The notes under the pieces were generated by a model, which saw nothing but the letters and a program-made list of their open reading frames with translations, was not told where the DNA came from and made no database searches. A stretch of DNA of 10,369 nt from Muribaculaceae bacterium (GTDB lineage: Bacteria > Bacteroidota > Bacteroidia > Bacteroidales > Muribaculaceae). The translations under genes and the position numbers were made by a program. Shown one piece after another: positions 1 through 5,855 of this stretch; positions within the stretch are counted from its first letter, which is position 1; every line of letters starts with the position of its first letter. The stretch spans positions 1 to 10,369 of the forward strand of contig JAFYYI010000044.1 in the NCBI GenBank assembly GCA_017557665.1, in the 5' to 3' direction.

Positions 1-1583
1 GCACTGGCGGTCTGCGCGGCATCATGGGTGCCGGTACCAACCGCATGAACATCTACACTGTGGCCATGGCCACCCAAGGCTTCGCCAACTACATCAAGAT
101 GATGCATCCCGGCAAGAAAGACCTCAGCGTCGCCATCTCCTACGACGGCCGCAACAACAGCCCCGCCTTCGCCAACGTCACCGCTGACGTGATGTCGGCC
201 AACGGCATCAAGGTCTACATCTTCGACTGCCTCCGTCCCACCCCCGAACTTTCGTTCGCCGTGCGCGAGATGAAATGCGATGCCGGCGTGATGGTCACTG
301 CCTCACACAACCCCAAGGAATACAATGGCTACAAGGCCTACTGGAACGACGGCGGCCAGCTGGTCAGCCCGCACGACAAGAACGTCATCGCTGAGGTGGA
401 GAAGATCACCGATCCCTCGATGGTCAACTTCAAACGTAACCCTGACCTCATCACCGTTTTGGGCGAAGAGTTCGACGACATCTATTTAAATAAGGTGTAC
501 GGCCTTTCCCTCTCGCTTGACCTCATCAAGAAGCACAAGGACATGCGCATCGTCTACACGCCCATCCACGGCACGGGCCGCCGCTTGGTGCCCGAAATCC
601 TGAAACGCAAAGGTTTCGAGCACGTCTACTGCGTTGAGGAGCAGATGGTCGTCGATGGCAACTTCCCCACCGTGAAGTCACCCAACCCCGAGGAGCCTGC
701 CGCCATGGCCTTGGCCGTGAAGAAAGCCCAGGAGGTGAACGCCGACCTCGTTATGGCCACCGACCCCGACGCCGACCGCGTGGGTATCGCCATAAAGGAC
801 GACAAGGGCGAGTTTATCCTACTCAACGGCAACCAAACGGGTAGCCTCTTCGTCTATTACCTGCTGACCCGCTGGAACGAGCTTGGCAAACTCACAGGAA
901 AAGAATTCATCGTGAAGACCATTGTCACCACCGAGCTGATCTTCGAAATGGCGAAGAAATACAACGTGGACCGCTACGATGTGCTGACCGGCTTCAAGTA
1001 CATCGCCGACAAGATCCTTGAACTCGAAGGCAAGAAACAGTTCATCGGCGGCGGCGAAGAGAGCTACGGTTATCTGGCCGGCGACTTCGTCCGCGACAAG
1101 GATGCCGTCATCGCTACCAGCATGATTGCCGAAGCTGCTGCCTGGGCTGCCGAGCAAGGTAAGACACTCTATCAGCTGCTCATGGACATATACAAGGAGT
1201 TCGGTCTCTATAAGGAGAAGCTCGTCTCGCTGACCAAGAAAGGCATCAGCGGTACCGAGGAAATCAAGGCTTTGATGGCCAAGTTCCGCACCACCCCGCC
1301 CACCATCATCGCTGGCGAGAAGGTCATCGAGACCCGCGACTACAAGCTACAGGAAGCCAAAGACCTCACCACTGGAAAGGTCACGCCCATCACCTTGCCC
1401 AAGAGCGACGTGCTGCAGTTCTTCACCGAGAGCGGTTCGAAGATCACTATCCGTCCTTCGGGCACCGAGCCAAAGATCAAGTTCTACTTCAGCATGAAGG
1501 GCGACGCCTCGAACGGTCTCGAAGCAGCCATCAAGACGCTTGATGCCAAGCTGGAGCAGGCGGCCAAGGAATTAACTGAATAA
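1..1583 (+). CDS. Phospho-sugar mutase (phosphoglucomutase/phosphomannomutase superfamily), 5' partial
   Basis: This is an alpha-D-phosphohexomutase that interconverts sugar 1- and 6-phosphates (glucose and/or mannose; PGM2-like members also use pentose phosphates) in the cytoplasm. The reading frame is open to the left edge: codons from base 3 give TGGLRGIMGAGTNRMN, the N-terminal phosphate-loop motif of the family, so the ATG at 24 is internal and the true start is outside the window. Visible in order are the catalytic phosphoserine loop TASHNP (Ser codon 303-305), the metal-binding loop DPDADRVG (from about 762), the sugar-recognition loop GGEESYG (about 1047-1070) and the phosphate-binding loop RPSGTEPK (about 1452-1475). 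All four domains of the fold are therefore represented. 526 residues are visible; full-length relatives have about 580, so roughly 55 are missing. The length favours the PGM2-like group over GlmM (about 450 aa). Exact substrate preference cannot be read from sequence. A palindromic repeat follows 11 bases after the stop. Confidence 0.95.
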   Translation, partial: TGGLRGIMGAGTNRMNIYTVAMATQGFANYIKMMHPGKKDLSVAISYDGRNNSPAFANVTADVMSANGIKVYIFDCLRPTPELSFAVREMKCDAGVMVTASHNPKEYNGYKAYWNDGGQLVSPHDKNVIAEVEKITDPSMVNFKRNPDLITVLGEEFDDIYLNKVYGLSLSLDLIKKHKDMRIVYTPIHGTGRRLVPEILKRKGFEHVYCVEEQMVVDGNFPTVKSPNPEEPAAMALAVKKAQEVNADLVMATDPDADRVGIAIKDDKGEFILLNGNQTGSLFVYYLLTRWNELGKLTGKEFIVKTIVTTELIFEMAKKYNVDRYDVLTGFKYIADKILELEGKKQFIGGGEESYGYLAGDFVRDKDAVIATSMIAEAAAWAAEQGKTLYQLLMDIYKEFGLYKEKLVSLTKKGISGTEEIKALMAKFRTTPPTIIAGEKVIETRDYKLQEAKDLTTGKVTPITLPKSDVLQFFTESGSKITIRPSGTEPKIKFYFSMKGDASNGLEAAIKTLDAKLEQAAKELTE

Positions 1584-1594
1584 CAAACGGTAAA

Positions 1595-1668
1595 CGTCAC
1601 CGCGAGGAACGAAGCGGTCCAAAATGAAAACTTAATTTCCGGACTGCTTCGCTCCACTCGCTATGACG
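1595..1668. repeat. Imperfect palindromic intergenic repeat (REP/MITE-like)
   Basis: The left arm 1595-1620 (begins CGTCACCGCGAGGAACGAAG) and right arm 1641-1668 (ends CTCGCTATGACG) are inverted copies. They show four substitutions and a 2-base gap by hand alignment, and are separated by a 20-base AT-rich loop. Several of the substitutions become G-U pairs in RNA, so the transcript could fold into a long hairpin. The motif resembles a class of dispersed CGAGGAACGAAGC-type palindromes that I recall from many bacterial genomes; this is from memory, not a search. It sits between the mutase stop and the tRNA promoter. It may help end the mutase transcript, but the nearest T-run starts about 18 bases downstream, so it is not a classic terminator. 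Confidence 0.75.
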
Positions 1669-1703
1669 AAAAAGGGCAGAAAAACTTTTTTTCCGCATTT
1701 TTG

Positions 1704-1733
1704 TTGACCGTAACGAAAAAATGTCTACTTTTG
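1704..1733 (+). promoter_or_regulatory. Bacteroidetes-type promoter of the tRNA gene
   Basis: TACTTTTG at 1726-1733 is a perfect match to the Bacteroidetes -7 box TAnnTTTG. A TTG at 1704-1706, 19 bases upstream, is a plausible -33 element. Transcription would begin about 7 bases after the box, only a few bases before the mature tRNA 5' end at 1747, so the 5' leader removed by RNase P would be very short. Confidence 0.75.
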
Positions 1734-1746
1734 CACCCCGAAAGAC

Positions 1747-1820
1747 GGCGGGATAGCTCAGCAGGTTAGAGCGTCGGATTCATAACCCGGAGGTCATGAG
1801 TTCAATTCTCATTCCCGCTA
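1747..1820 (+). tRNA. tRNA with anticodon CAT (probably elongator tRNA-Met)
   Basis: A full cloverleaf can be drawn. The acceptor stem is GGCGGGA (1747-1753) paired with TCCCGCT (1813-1819), with a G-T first pair. The D-arm is GCTC/GAGC, the anticodon loop is TTCATAA, and the T-arm is ATGAG/CTCAT around TTCAATT. The discriminator base is A1820. The 3' CCA is not encoded (CGT follows), so it must be added by the CCA-adding enzyme. The anticodon stem is TCGGA/CCCGG, which leaves an A-C mismatch at the pair next to the loop (31-39). The initiator signature, three consecutive G-C pairs above the anticodon loop plus a 1-72 mismatch of C-A type, is absent, so tRNA-fMet is unlikely. A CAT anticodon could also belong to tRNA-Ile2, whose C34 is changed to lysidine; sequence alone does not settle this. 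Confidence 0.93.
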
Positions 1821-1824
1821 CGTT

Positions 1825-1857
1825 AAAGCAAGACTGGTAACGGCCTTGCTTTTTTCT
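1825..1857 (+). terminator. Rho-independent terminator of the tRNA
   Basis: An 8-bp perfect inverted repeat, AAAGCAAG (1825-1832) and CTTGCTTT (1845-1852), surrounds a 12-base loop and runs into a T-tract (1850-1855). It lies 4 bases after the mature tRNA end, which fits termination of a monocistronic tRNA transcript. Confidence 0.8.
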
Positions 1858-1913
1858 TTGTCCTCGCTAGAAAAAAAGTGGCCCTTTTGAGGCGTATTGT
1901 ACAAGAAAACCCT

Positions 1914-1921
1914 TATTTTTG
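1914..1921 (+). promoter_or_regulatory. -7 box for the lipoprotein gene
   Basis: TATTTTTG matches TAnnTTTG exactly. The ATG at 1949 lies 27 bases downstream, which predicts a leader of about 20 nt. A TTTG at 1886-1889 is the only -33 candidate, but its 24-base spacing is longer than usual, so only the -7 part is well supported. Confidence 0.6.
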
Positions 1922-1948
1922 CGGTGACATTTCAAACAATGAAGCCTT

Positions 1949-2503
1949 ATGAAGAGATTTGCTTTTTCCGTCATCTACGTGTTGTCCATGGCCTTGTTGA
2001 TGGCTTGTGGAAATGGTAAGACCAGCGAAAACGAAATCGTACCGACCGACACCACCGCTGTTGAGGAGACGCCACAAGAACCAAAACAGAAGAAGCATGT
2101 CGACGATTACCACGGCATCAAGCCCGCTTCGGTGGACACGATGGAGATGGTGGTCGACAGGCACGGCAATGTCGTCGGTCGCTTGGTAAGTAACAATGCC
2201 AACACTTATACCATTTCAGTGCAAGATGACTCAGAAGTGTCGAAGATTGGCAACAAAATCGTCACCTTCCGCGCCAAAGACGGACAAGGCATCCTCTACA
2301 CGCAACGCAAAAATGTCAACATACGGCAGCAACCCAACTTGGAATCGACAGTCATAGGCCAAATCTCTTTTGACCCCAACTATGTCCCTGAGACATACCC
2401 TTGTTTAGGCAAGACCGACGAATGGTATAAAATCAAGGTAAATGACAAGGTCGGCTATGTGCGCCACGACCTCGTGATATGGGACGGCATGGACACCTTC
2501 TAA
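1949..2503 (+). CDS. Lipoprotein with C-terminal bacterial SH3 domain
   Basis: A 184-residue predicted lipoprotein. The N-terminus MKRFAFSVIYVLSMALLMAC is a charged start, a hydrophobic stretch and a lipobox (LMAC) with Cys20 as the lipidation site. Signal peptidase II processing and anchoring in the inner or outer membrane, facing the periplasm or surface, are expected. Residues 21-50 form a polar linker rich in T, E, P, Q and K. Residues 55-110 are a region I do not recognise (HGIKPASVDTMEMVVDRHGN, then a TYTISVQDD segment). About residues 117-178 look like an SH3b/SH3_3 domain: VNIRQQPNLESTVIGQ, then EWYKIKVNDKVGYVRHDLV. Such domains commonly bind peptidoglycan or mediate protein contacts. 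No catalytic domain is visible, so the role is unknown beyond likely envelope association. The start follows a TAnnTTTG box at a typical distance. The stop TAA (2501-2503) overlaps the stop of the converging transporter gene. Confidence 0.85.
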   Translation: MKRFAFSVIYVLSMALLMACGNGKTSENEIVPTDTTAVEETPQEPKQKKHVDDYHGIKPASVDTMEMVVDRHGNVVGRLVSNNANTYTISVQDDSEVSKIGNKIVTFRAKDGQGILYTQRKNVNIRQQPNLESTVIGQISFDPNYVPETYPCLGKTDEWYKIKVNDKVGYVRHDLVIWDGMDTF

Positions 2504-3849
2504 GCCCACAGCAGCAAGCCACCGCAGATAATCAATCCCGTTACGAACAAATCGATGATGCAGAAGCCCATGATGTCTTTTGCATTAAGCTTTGCTATGG
2601 CCAGTGCCGGCAAGGCCCAGAAAGGCTGGATGAGGTTGGTCCAGGCATCACCCCATGAGATGGCCATGCCCGTCAAGCCCGGAGCCACGCCCAAGGTAGC
2701 ACCTGCCGTGAACATGATGGGGGCCTGGATGGCCCAGTGACCGCCACCCGACGGTACAAACATGTTGAGGATGGCTGCACAGAAGAAGGTGAACAACGGA
2801 TAGGTCTTTGGCGTGGAAATAGAGACACAAGCATTGCTGATGACCTCTCCCAAGCAGATACCCGAGGCTCCCACGCCCGTGATGATGCCCATGATACCCG
2901 CATAAAAGGGGAACTGCAACAAAATGCCGGCTGCACCGCCCACCGACTGGCCGAAAGCCCTGACATAGGCCAGCGGCGTGCCGTGCAAGATGACACCCAA
3001 GAACAAAAACAACATGATGACGGACCCGAGGTCGAAGGTGCCACCTTTGAAGAAAAGGTGGATGACCAGATAAGAAAGGCCCAACAAAGCGATAATCCAT
3101 GACAACACACGGCTGTTCTCCAACTTCTCGGAAGGCGTGGTAGGCTTCGGAGCAGGTTTCGGTTCCTCCTCGAAAAGCAATGAGGGCTCAATGGCCACCA
3201 CATGCTCGCCTTTGGGGTGCATCAATGTGTTGACTACCACGATGGCCACGATGACAGCCACCACCATAAGCAGGTTGGGCAGCGCCAAGACCGTCTGGGT
3301 GATGGGAACAGGATCGACCAACGCGCCTTGTGTGACCTTCTCAAGGTTGGAGGTGGCCGTAGCCATCGTCAACGGGATGGAGCCCGAAAGACCGGCATGC
3401 CACACCACGAAGCCGCTGTAGGCAGATGCGATGAGCAGACGATAGTCGACGCCACGCAGTTTCTTGGCGATCTCCTTGGCAAAGATAACGCCTACGATGA
3501 GGCCAAAGCCCCAGTTGAGCCAACATGCCAAGGCTGAAATACCGGTCACCAAGGCGATGGCTCCTGCGGGAGTCTTGGGCAGACTTGCCAAAGCGCTTAT
3601 GCCTTTCTTGATGGACGGCGCTGCAGCCAAGGCAGATCCCGTCACGAGGACCAAAGCCATCTGCATGGCGAAGGCCAGCAGTGACCACACGCCGTTGCCC
3701 CAATGCTCGACCACCTCAAGGGGTGTCTGCTTGCAAATGGGCATCGCGATGATGAAGGCCAATAGGGTCAATACTACGGCAAAGATGAAAGGCTCTGGAA
3801 GATATTTTTGGACGAGTTTGACGCAAAAGCGGATGAGTTTTTGGAACAT
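2500..3849 (-). CDS. atoE: AtoE-family short-chain fatty acid transporter
   Basis: A 449-residue polytopic inner-membrane protein of the SCFA_trans family (AtoE type; the E. coli member is the putative short-chain fatty acid/acetoacetate carrier of the ato operon). It resembles AtoE along its whole length, as I recall that protein: N-terminal KYLPEPFIFAVVLTLLAFI, then HWGNGVWSLLAFAMQMALV, CWLNWGFGLIVG, LLIASAYSGFVVWHAGLSGS, FPFYAGIMGIITG, FVPSGGGHWAIQAP and QPFWALPALAI followed by DIMG. About ten or more hydrophobic segments are visible. They are interrupted by a charged, proline-rich cytoplasmic or periplasmic loop around residues 217-245 (EEEPKPAPKPTTPSEKLE). No acetoacetate-CoA transferase or thiolase genes lie nearby, so the substrate is open; butyrate, acetoacetate or similar is the family expectation. 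It starts 36 bases after the truA stop with no good promoter box between, so co-transcription with truA is likely. The stop TAG lies at 2500-2502. Confidence 0.92.
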   Translation of the reverse strand: MFQKLIRFCVKLVQKYLPEPFIFAVVLTLLAFIIAMPICKQTPLEVVEHWGNGVWSLLAFAMQMALVLVTGSALAAAPSIKKGISALASLPKTPAGAIALVTGISALACWLNWGFGLIVGVIFAKEIAKKLRGVDYRLLIASAYSGFVVWHAGLSGSIPLTMATATSNLEKVTQGALVDPVPITQTVLALPNLLMVVAVIVAIVVVNTLMHPKGEHVVAIEPSLLFEEEPKPAPKPTTPSEKLENSRVLSWIIALLGLSYLVIHLFFKGGTFDLGSVIMLFLFLGVILHGTPLAYVRAFGQSVGGAAGILLQFPFYAGIMGIITGVGASGICLGEVISNACVSISTPKTYPLFTFFCAAILNMFVPSGGGHWAIQAPIMFTAGATLGVAPGLTGMAISWGDAWTNLIQPFWALPALAIAKLNAKDIMGFCIIDLFVTGLIICGGLLLWA

Positions 3850-3853
3850 TTGG

Positions 3854-3902
3854 GATTTAAGATTTAAAGATTCAAAATTTAAAGATTATGGATTTAAAGA
3901 TT
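3854..3902. repeat. AT-rich degenerate heptad/octad repeats (GATTTAAA units)
   Basis: Tandem degenerate units GATTTAA, GATTTAAA, GATTCAAA, ATTTAAA, GATTATG and GATTTAAA fill the gap between truA and the transporter gene. On the minus strand they encode the last residues of TruA (within HQSLNP), and one unit supplies its TAA stop (3886-3888). The rest forms the A/T-rich leader of the transporter gene. Low-complexity heptads of this kind are a mark of slipped-strand expansion. Any regulatory role is speculative. Confidence 0.7.
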
Positions 3903-4776
3903 GATGAGATTCCCCTTCGGGGAATGGAAGTTGTTCCATCGTTTTATTTGCGGCGGCCTCATGCTGTTCACAATTCGTTAGGTCCTTTTGCCGCCGCCAT
4001 AAAGCACCACATCTCACTCCATTCCCTGCAAGGGAATCTCCCTTTTCATATTCCACTTCTTCTAAGAACAATGCATGCGCAGGTACAGAGGTGCCGGCCT
4101 CGCAGCGGTCCTTGCGTTCGATGACGGCACGGAACTCCTCCAGGGTCATGCGTCCCTTCCCTATCTCCAACAAAGTGCCTACGATGGCTCGCACCATGTT
4201 GCGCAGAAAACGATCCGCCTTGATGCGAAACACCAACAGCCCATCCTGCTCAAACCAACGCGCCTCCATAATCTTGCAGTTGTTGGTCTTCACCTGGGTA
4301 TGCACCTTCGAGAAACTCGTGAAGTCCTCATATTCAAAAAGCATATCGGCCGCCTGCTGCATCTTGTCGATGTCCAAATCACCGTATAGGAAAAAGGCAT
4401 CGTTGACATGGAAGGGATTCTTCGTGCGCGTGATGTAATAATGGTAGGTTCGCGAGACAGCATCGAAGCGGGCGTGCATCTCTGGAGCGACTTGCCATAT
4501 CTTATAGATGACGATATCTTCGGGAAGGAAGGCATTCATCTGATGGGCCAACGTCACCGTATCCACAATTTCCCTCTCTATGTCGAAATGGGCATAGTAG
4601 TTGCGCGCATGGACGCCCGTGTCGGTGCGGCCACAGCCTGTGATGGAGACCGACTGGCCCAACTTGAGGCTCAAGCATTGCTCGACAGTCTCCTGCACAC
4701 TGTTGGAATGCGGTTGGATCTGGTAGCCATGGTAACGGCTGCCGTTGTAGGCTAGATGGATGAAATATCGGGGCAT
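3886..4776 (-). CDS. truA: tRNA pseudouridine(38-40) synthase TruA with an extended C-terminus
   Basis: TruA converts uridines 38-40 of the tRNA anticodon arm to pseudouridine in the cytoplasm. The catalytic-Asp motif GCGRTDTGVHA is present with Asp52. Other family hallmarks are the N-terminal YFIHLAYNGSRYHGYQIQ, SRTYHYYI, FTSFSK, and RFLRNMVRAIVGTLLEIGKG followed by the C-terminal helix and CEAGTSVPAHALFLEEVEY. The normal family fold ends near residue 245. The gene then continues for 51 residues (246-296). Residues 246-290 are encoded exactly by a 135-bp palindromic element, and the last six by AT-rich heptads. The tail (starting GDSLAGNGVRCGALWRRQKD) has no resemblance to TruA and is probably dispensable or disordered. 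The start is supported by AGGAG (complement of 4780-4784) and a TATTTTTG box (4796-4803, minus strand). It is divergent from aat and probably co-transcribed with the transporter downstream. Confidence 0.95.
   Translation of the reverse strand: MPRYFIHLAYNGSRYHGYQIQPHSNSVQETVEQCLSLKLGQSVSITGCGRTDTGVHARNYYAHFDIEREIVDTVTLAHQMNAFLPEDIVIYKIWQVAPEMHARFDAVSRTYHYYITRTKNPFHVNDAFFLYGDLDIDKMQQAADMLFEYEDFTSFSKVHTQVKTNNCKIMEARWFEQDGLLVFRIKADRFLRNMVRAIVGTLLEIGKGRMTLEEFRAVIERKDRCEAGTSVPAHALFLEEVEYEKGDSLAGNGVRCGALWRRQKDLTNCEQHEAAANKTMEQLPFPEGESHQSLNP
3906..4040. mobile_element. 135-bp palindromic MITE-like element inside the 3' end of truA
   Basis: The two ends are long imperfect inverted repeats: 3907-3957 and 3990-4039, about 35 of 51 aligned positions identical by hand. 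Conservation is strongest in the outer 22 bases (AGATTCCC, GGG, AATGGA) and the inner 14 (TTTAT, GCGGCGGC). Each end also contains its own small hairpin: ATTCCCC-TTC-GGGGAAT (3909-3925) and ATTCCCT-GCA-AGGGAAT (4021-4037). The core between the arms is about 32 bases. The outermost pair G3906/C4040 extends the symmetry, giving 135 bp, exactly 45 codons, open on the truA strand. No transposase is encoded and no clear target-site duplication is seen. It may be a MITE or a REP-type element mobilised in trans. The exact boundaries are inferred from symmetry. Confidence 0.7.
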
Positions 4777-4795
4777 ATACTCCTGTTTGAAGGCA

Positions 4796-4803
4796 CAAAA
4801 ATA
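4796..4803 (-). promoter_or_regulatory. -7 box for truA
   Basis: The minus strand reads TATTTTTG, an exact TAnnTTTG match, 19 bases upstream of the truA ATG. The predicted leader is about 12 nt and contains AGGAG just before the start. No clear -33 TTTG is seen at the proper distance. Confidence 0.6.
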
Positions 4804-4826
4804 GAGAAAAAACTAATGCGGAATTA

Positions 4827-4897
4827 TGAATGCTGAATGAGGAATGTGTTTCCCTTCATTCAGCATTCAGCATTCAGCATTCCACATTCAGCATTCA
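4827..4897. repeat. ATTCAGC heptad repeat folding as a hairpin in the truA-aat divergent region
   Basis: 4827-4846 and 4878-4897 are inverted copies with 19 of 20 positions matching (TGAATGCTGAATG on the left, CATTCAGCATTCA on the right). Between and within them the heptad ATTCAGC is repeated several times in tandem (4858-4880). The hairpin lies exactly between the two divergent promoter boxes, ending 10 bases before the aat box. It could form a cruciform in DNA. Neither gene is transcribed through it if the promoters are right. Confidence 0.8.
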
Positions 4898-4907
4898 AAA
4901 AAATTCC

Positions 4908-4915
4908 TATTTTTG
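4908..4915 (+). promoter_or_regulatory. -7 box for aat
   Basis: TATTTTTG is an exact match to TAnnTTTG, 17 bases before the ATG at 4933. Transcription would start near 4922, giving a leader of roughly 11 nt. This placement argues against the longer reading frame that opens at 4837, because its first 24 codons lie at or upstream of the box. Confidence 0.65.
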
Positions 4916-4932
4916 CACATTGTTTCATCGAC

Positions 4933-5715
4933 ATGAACATTCTATATCAACTCAACGACGACGACTGCTTCTTCCCTCCGGCCGACCGTGCCAACGAAGA
5001 GGGCTTGCTGGCCTTTGGTGGTGACCTCTCGCCCCAGCGCCTCATCGTGGCCTATGCCAACGGCATCTTCCCATGGTACAGCGAGAATGAGCCACTGTTG
5101 TGGTGGTCGCTCGACCCACGTCTCATCATCCGTCCGGGCGAGATGCGCGTGAGCAAGTCGTTACGGCGCACACTGAAATCAGGAAAGTTCGAGGTGAGAA
5201 TCGACACCAATTTCCGCGAGGTGATGCTGCACTGTGCAGAGACACCCCGTAAGGACCAATACGGGACGTGGATCATGGACGAGATGGTGGATGCCTATTG
5301 TGAGCTGCATGAATTGGGCATCACCCATTCTTTCGAGACCTATCTGGATGGCGAGTTGGTAGGTGGCCTGTACGGCGTTTCCATCGGGCAGGTCTTCTTT
5401 GGTGAGTCGATGTTCCACACGGTCACCGATGCCTCCAAGGTAGCCTTCTACCACTTGCACCAGTTCTTGCAGAAGCATGGTTTTAAGCTCATCGACTGCC
5501 AGCAAGAGACCTCCCACCTGATGAGTTTGGGGGCATACACCATCCCACGCAGCGAATTCCTCGAAGAACTTAAGGTTCTTACTGCCGAAGCCACCCTAGT
5601 CGGCAACTGGGGCACAGAAAAGATCGAGCCTTTGTACCTCAACATCCACCAGCCCGAGAAACTGCAGTTCAGGGCTTACGACATGGACGAGGATGTCTCC
5701 TTGTCAGATGATTGA
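4933..5715 (+). CDS. aat: Leucyl/phenylalanyl-tRNA--protein transferase
   Basis: Aat transfers Leu or Phe from aminoacyl-tRNA to the N-terminus of proteins starting with Arg or Lys, marking them for ClpS/ClpAP degradation (bacterial N-end rule); it is cytoplasmic. Family blocks visible are FPPADRANEEGLLAFGGDLS, the block ending YANGIFPWY, WWSLDPR, QYGTWIMDEMVDAY, GELVGGLYGVSIGQVFFGES, DASKVAF and IDCQQETSHLMSLGA. An ATG at 4837 would add 32 residues, but those codons translate heptad repeat DNA (FPFIQHSAFSIPHSAF) and largely precede the promoter box. MNILYQLNDDD at 4933 is therefore taken as the start, giving 260 aa. That is slightly longer than the common 210-240 aa, owing to an acidic C-terminal tail (YDMDEDVSLSDD). 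It is divergent from truA and probably a single-gene unit, since arcA has its own promoter. Confidence 0.94.
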   Translation: MNILYQLNDDDCFFPPADRANEEGLLAFGGDLSPQRLIVAYANGIFPWYSENEPLLWWSLDPRLIIRPGEMRVSKSLRRTLKSGKFEVRIDTNFREVMLHCAETPRKDQYGTWIMDEMVDAYCELHELGITHSFETYLDGELVGGLYGVSIGQVFFGESMFHTVTDASKVAFYHLHQFLQKHGFKLIDCQQETSHLMSLGAYTIPRSEFLEELKVLTAEATLVGNWGTEKIEPLYLNIHQPEKLQFRAYDMDEDVSLSDD

Positions 5716-5768
5716 CAACGACTTAAGCGTTATCGTCCCTCTTCCCTTTCGTTTTTCGACATTTTTCA

Positions 5769-5798
5769 TTTGGATTCACGAGAAAATTCGTATCTTTG
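5769..5798 (+). promoter_or_regulatory. Promoter of the arginine deiminase gene
   Basis: TTTG at 5769-5772 and TATCTTTG at 5791-5798 are separated by 18 bases, the best two-part Bacteroidetes promoter match in the window. The ATG at 5856 is 57 bases after the box. The roughly 50-nt leader, longer than those of the neighbours, contains a small inverted repeat (GAGCA 5810-5814 with TGCTC 5826-5830, or GCATG-AC-CATGC). Confidence 0.75.
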
Positions 5799-5855
5799 CA
5801 ACCTATTCGGAGCACGGCATGACCATGCTCTTATTGTTTCACCAAATCACCTTTT

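Noticed and set aside
24..26. ATG at 24 as start of the mutase
   Set aside because: The in-frame codons before it spell TGGLRGI, part of the conserved N-terminal motif, so the gene begins before the window.
1747..1820. Initiator tRNA-fMet
   Set aside because: It lacks the three consecutive G-C pairs next to the anticodon loop, and its 1-72 position is G-T rather than the usual bacterial C-A mismatch.
1747..1948. Integration of a mobile element at the tRNA
   Set aside because: There is no integrase gene and no repeat of the tRNA 3' end elsewhere that I could see in the window.
3868..3884. A promoter for the transporter gene in the AT-rich repeats (minus strand TAAATTTTG)
   Set aside because: The spacing within the box is one base too long for TAnnTTTG and there is no -33 partner; co-transcription from truA is simpler.
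2648..3904. Long reading frames opposite or out of frame with the transporter, truA and GH2 genes
   Set aside because: They lie wholly inside well-recognised genes, show no family features and have low-complexity, Cys/His/Arg-rich translations typical of shadow frames.
4856..4897. CRISPR-like array
   Set aside because: The units are contiguous heptads without spacers of constant length.
4837..4932. A longer aat reading frame starting at 4837
   Set aside because: The extra residues translate the ATTCAGC repeat hairpin, and the promoter box at 4908-4915 lies downstream of this ATG. The family homology begins at the 4933 ATG.
5716..5768. A rho-independent terminator after aat
   Set aside because: Only a 4-bp stem (AACG/CGTT) is visible with no clean T-tract directly after it.
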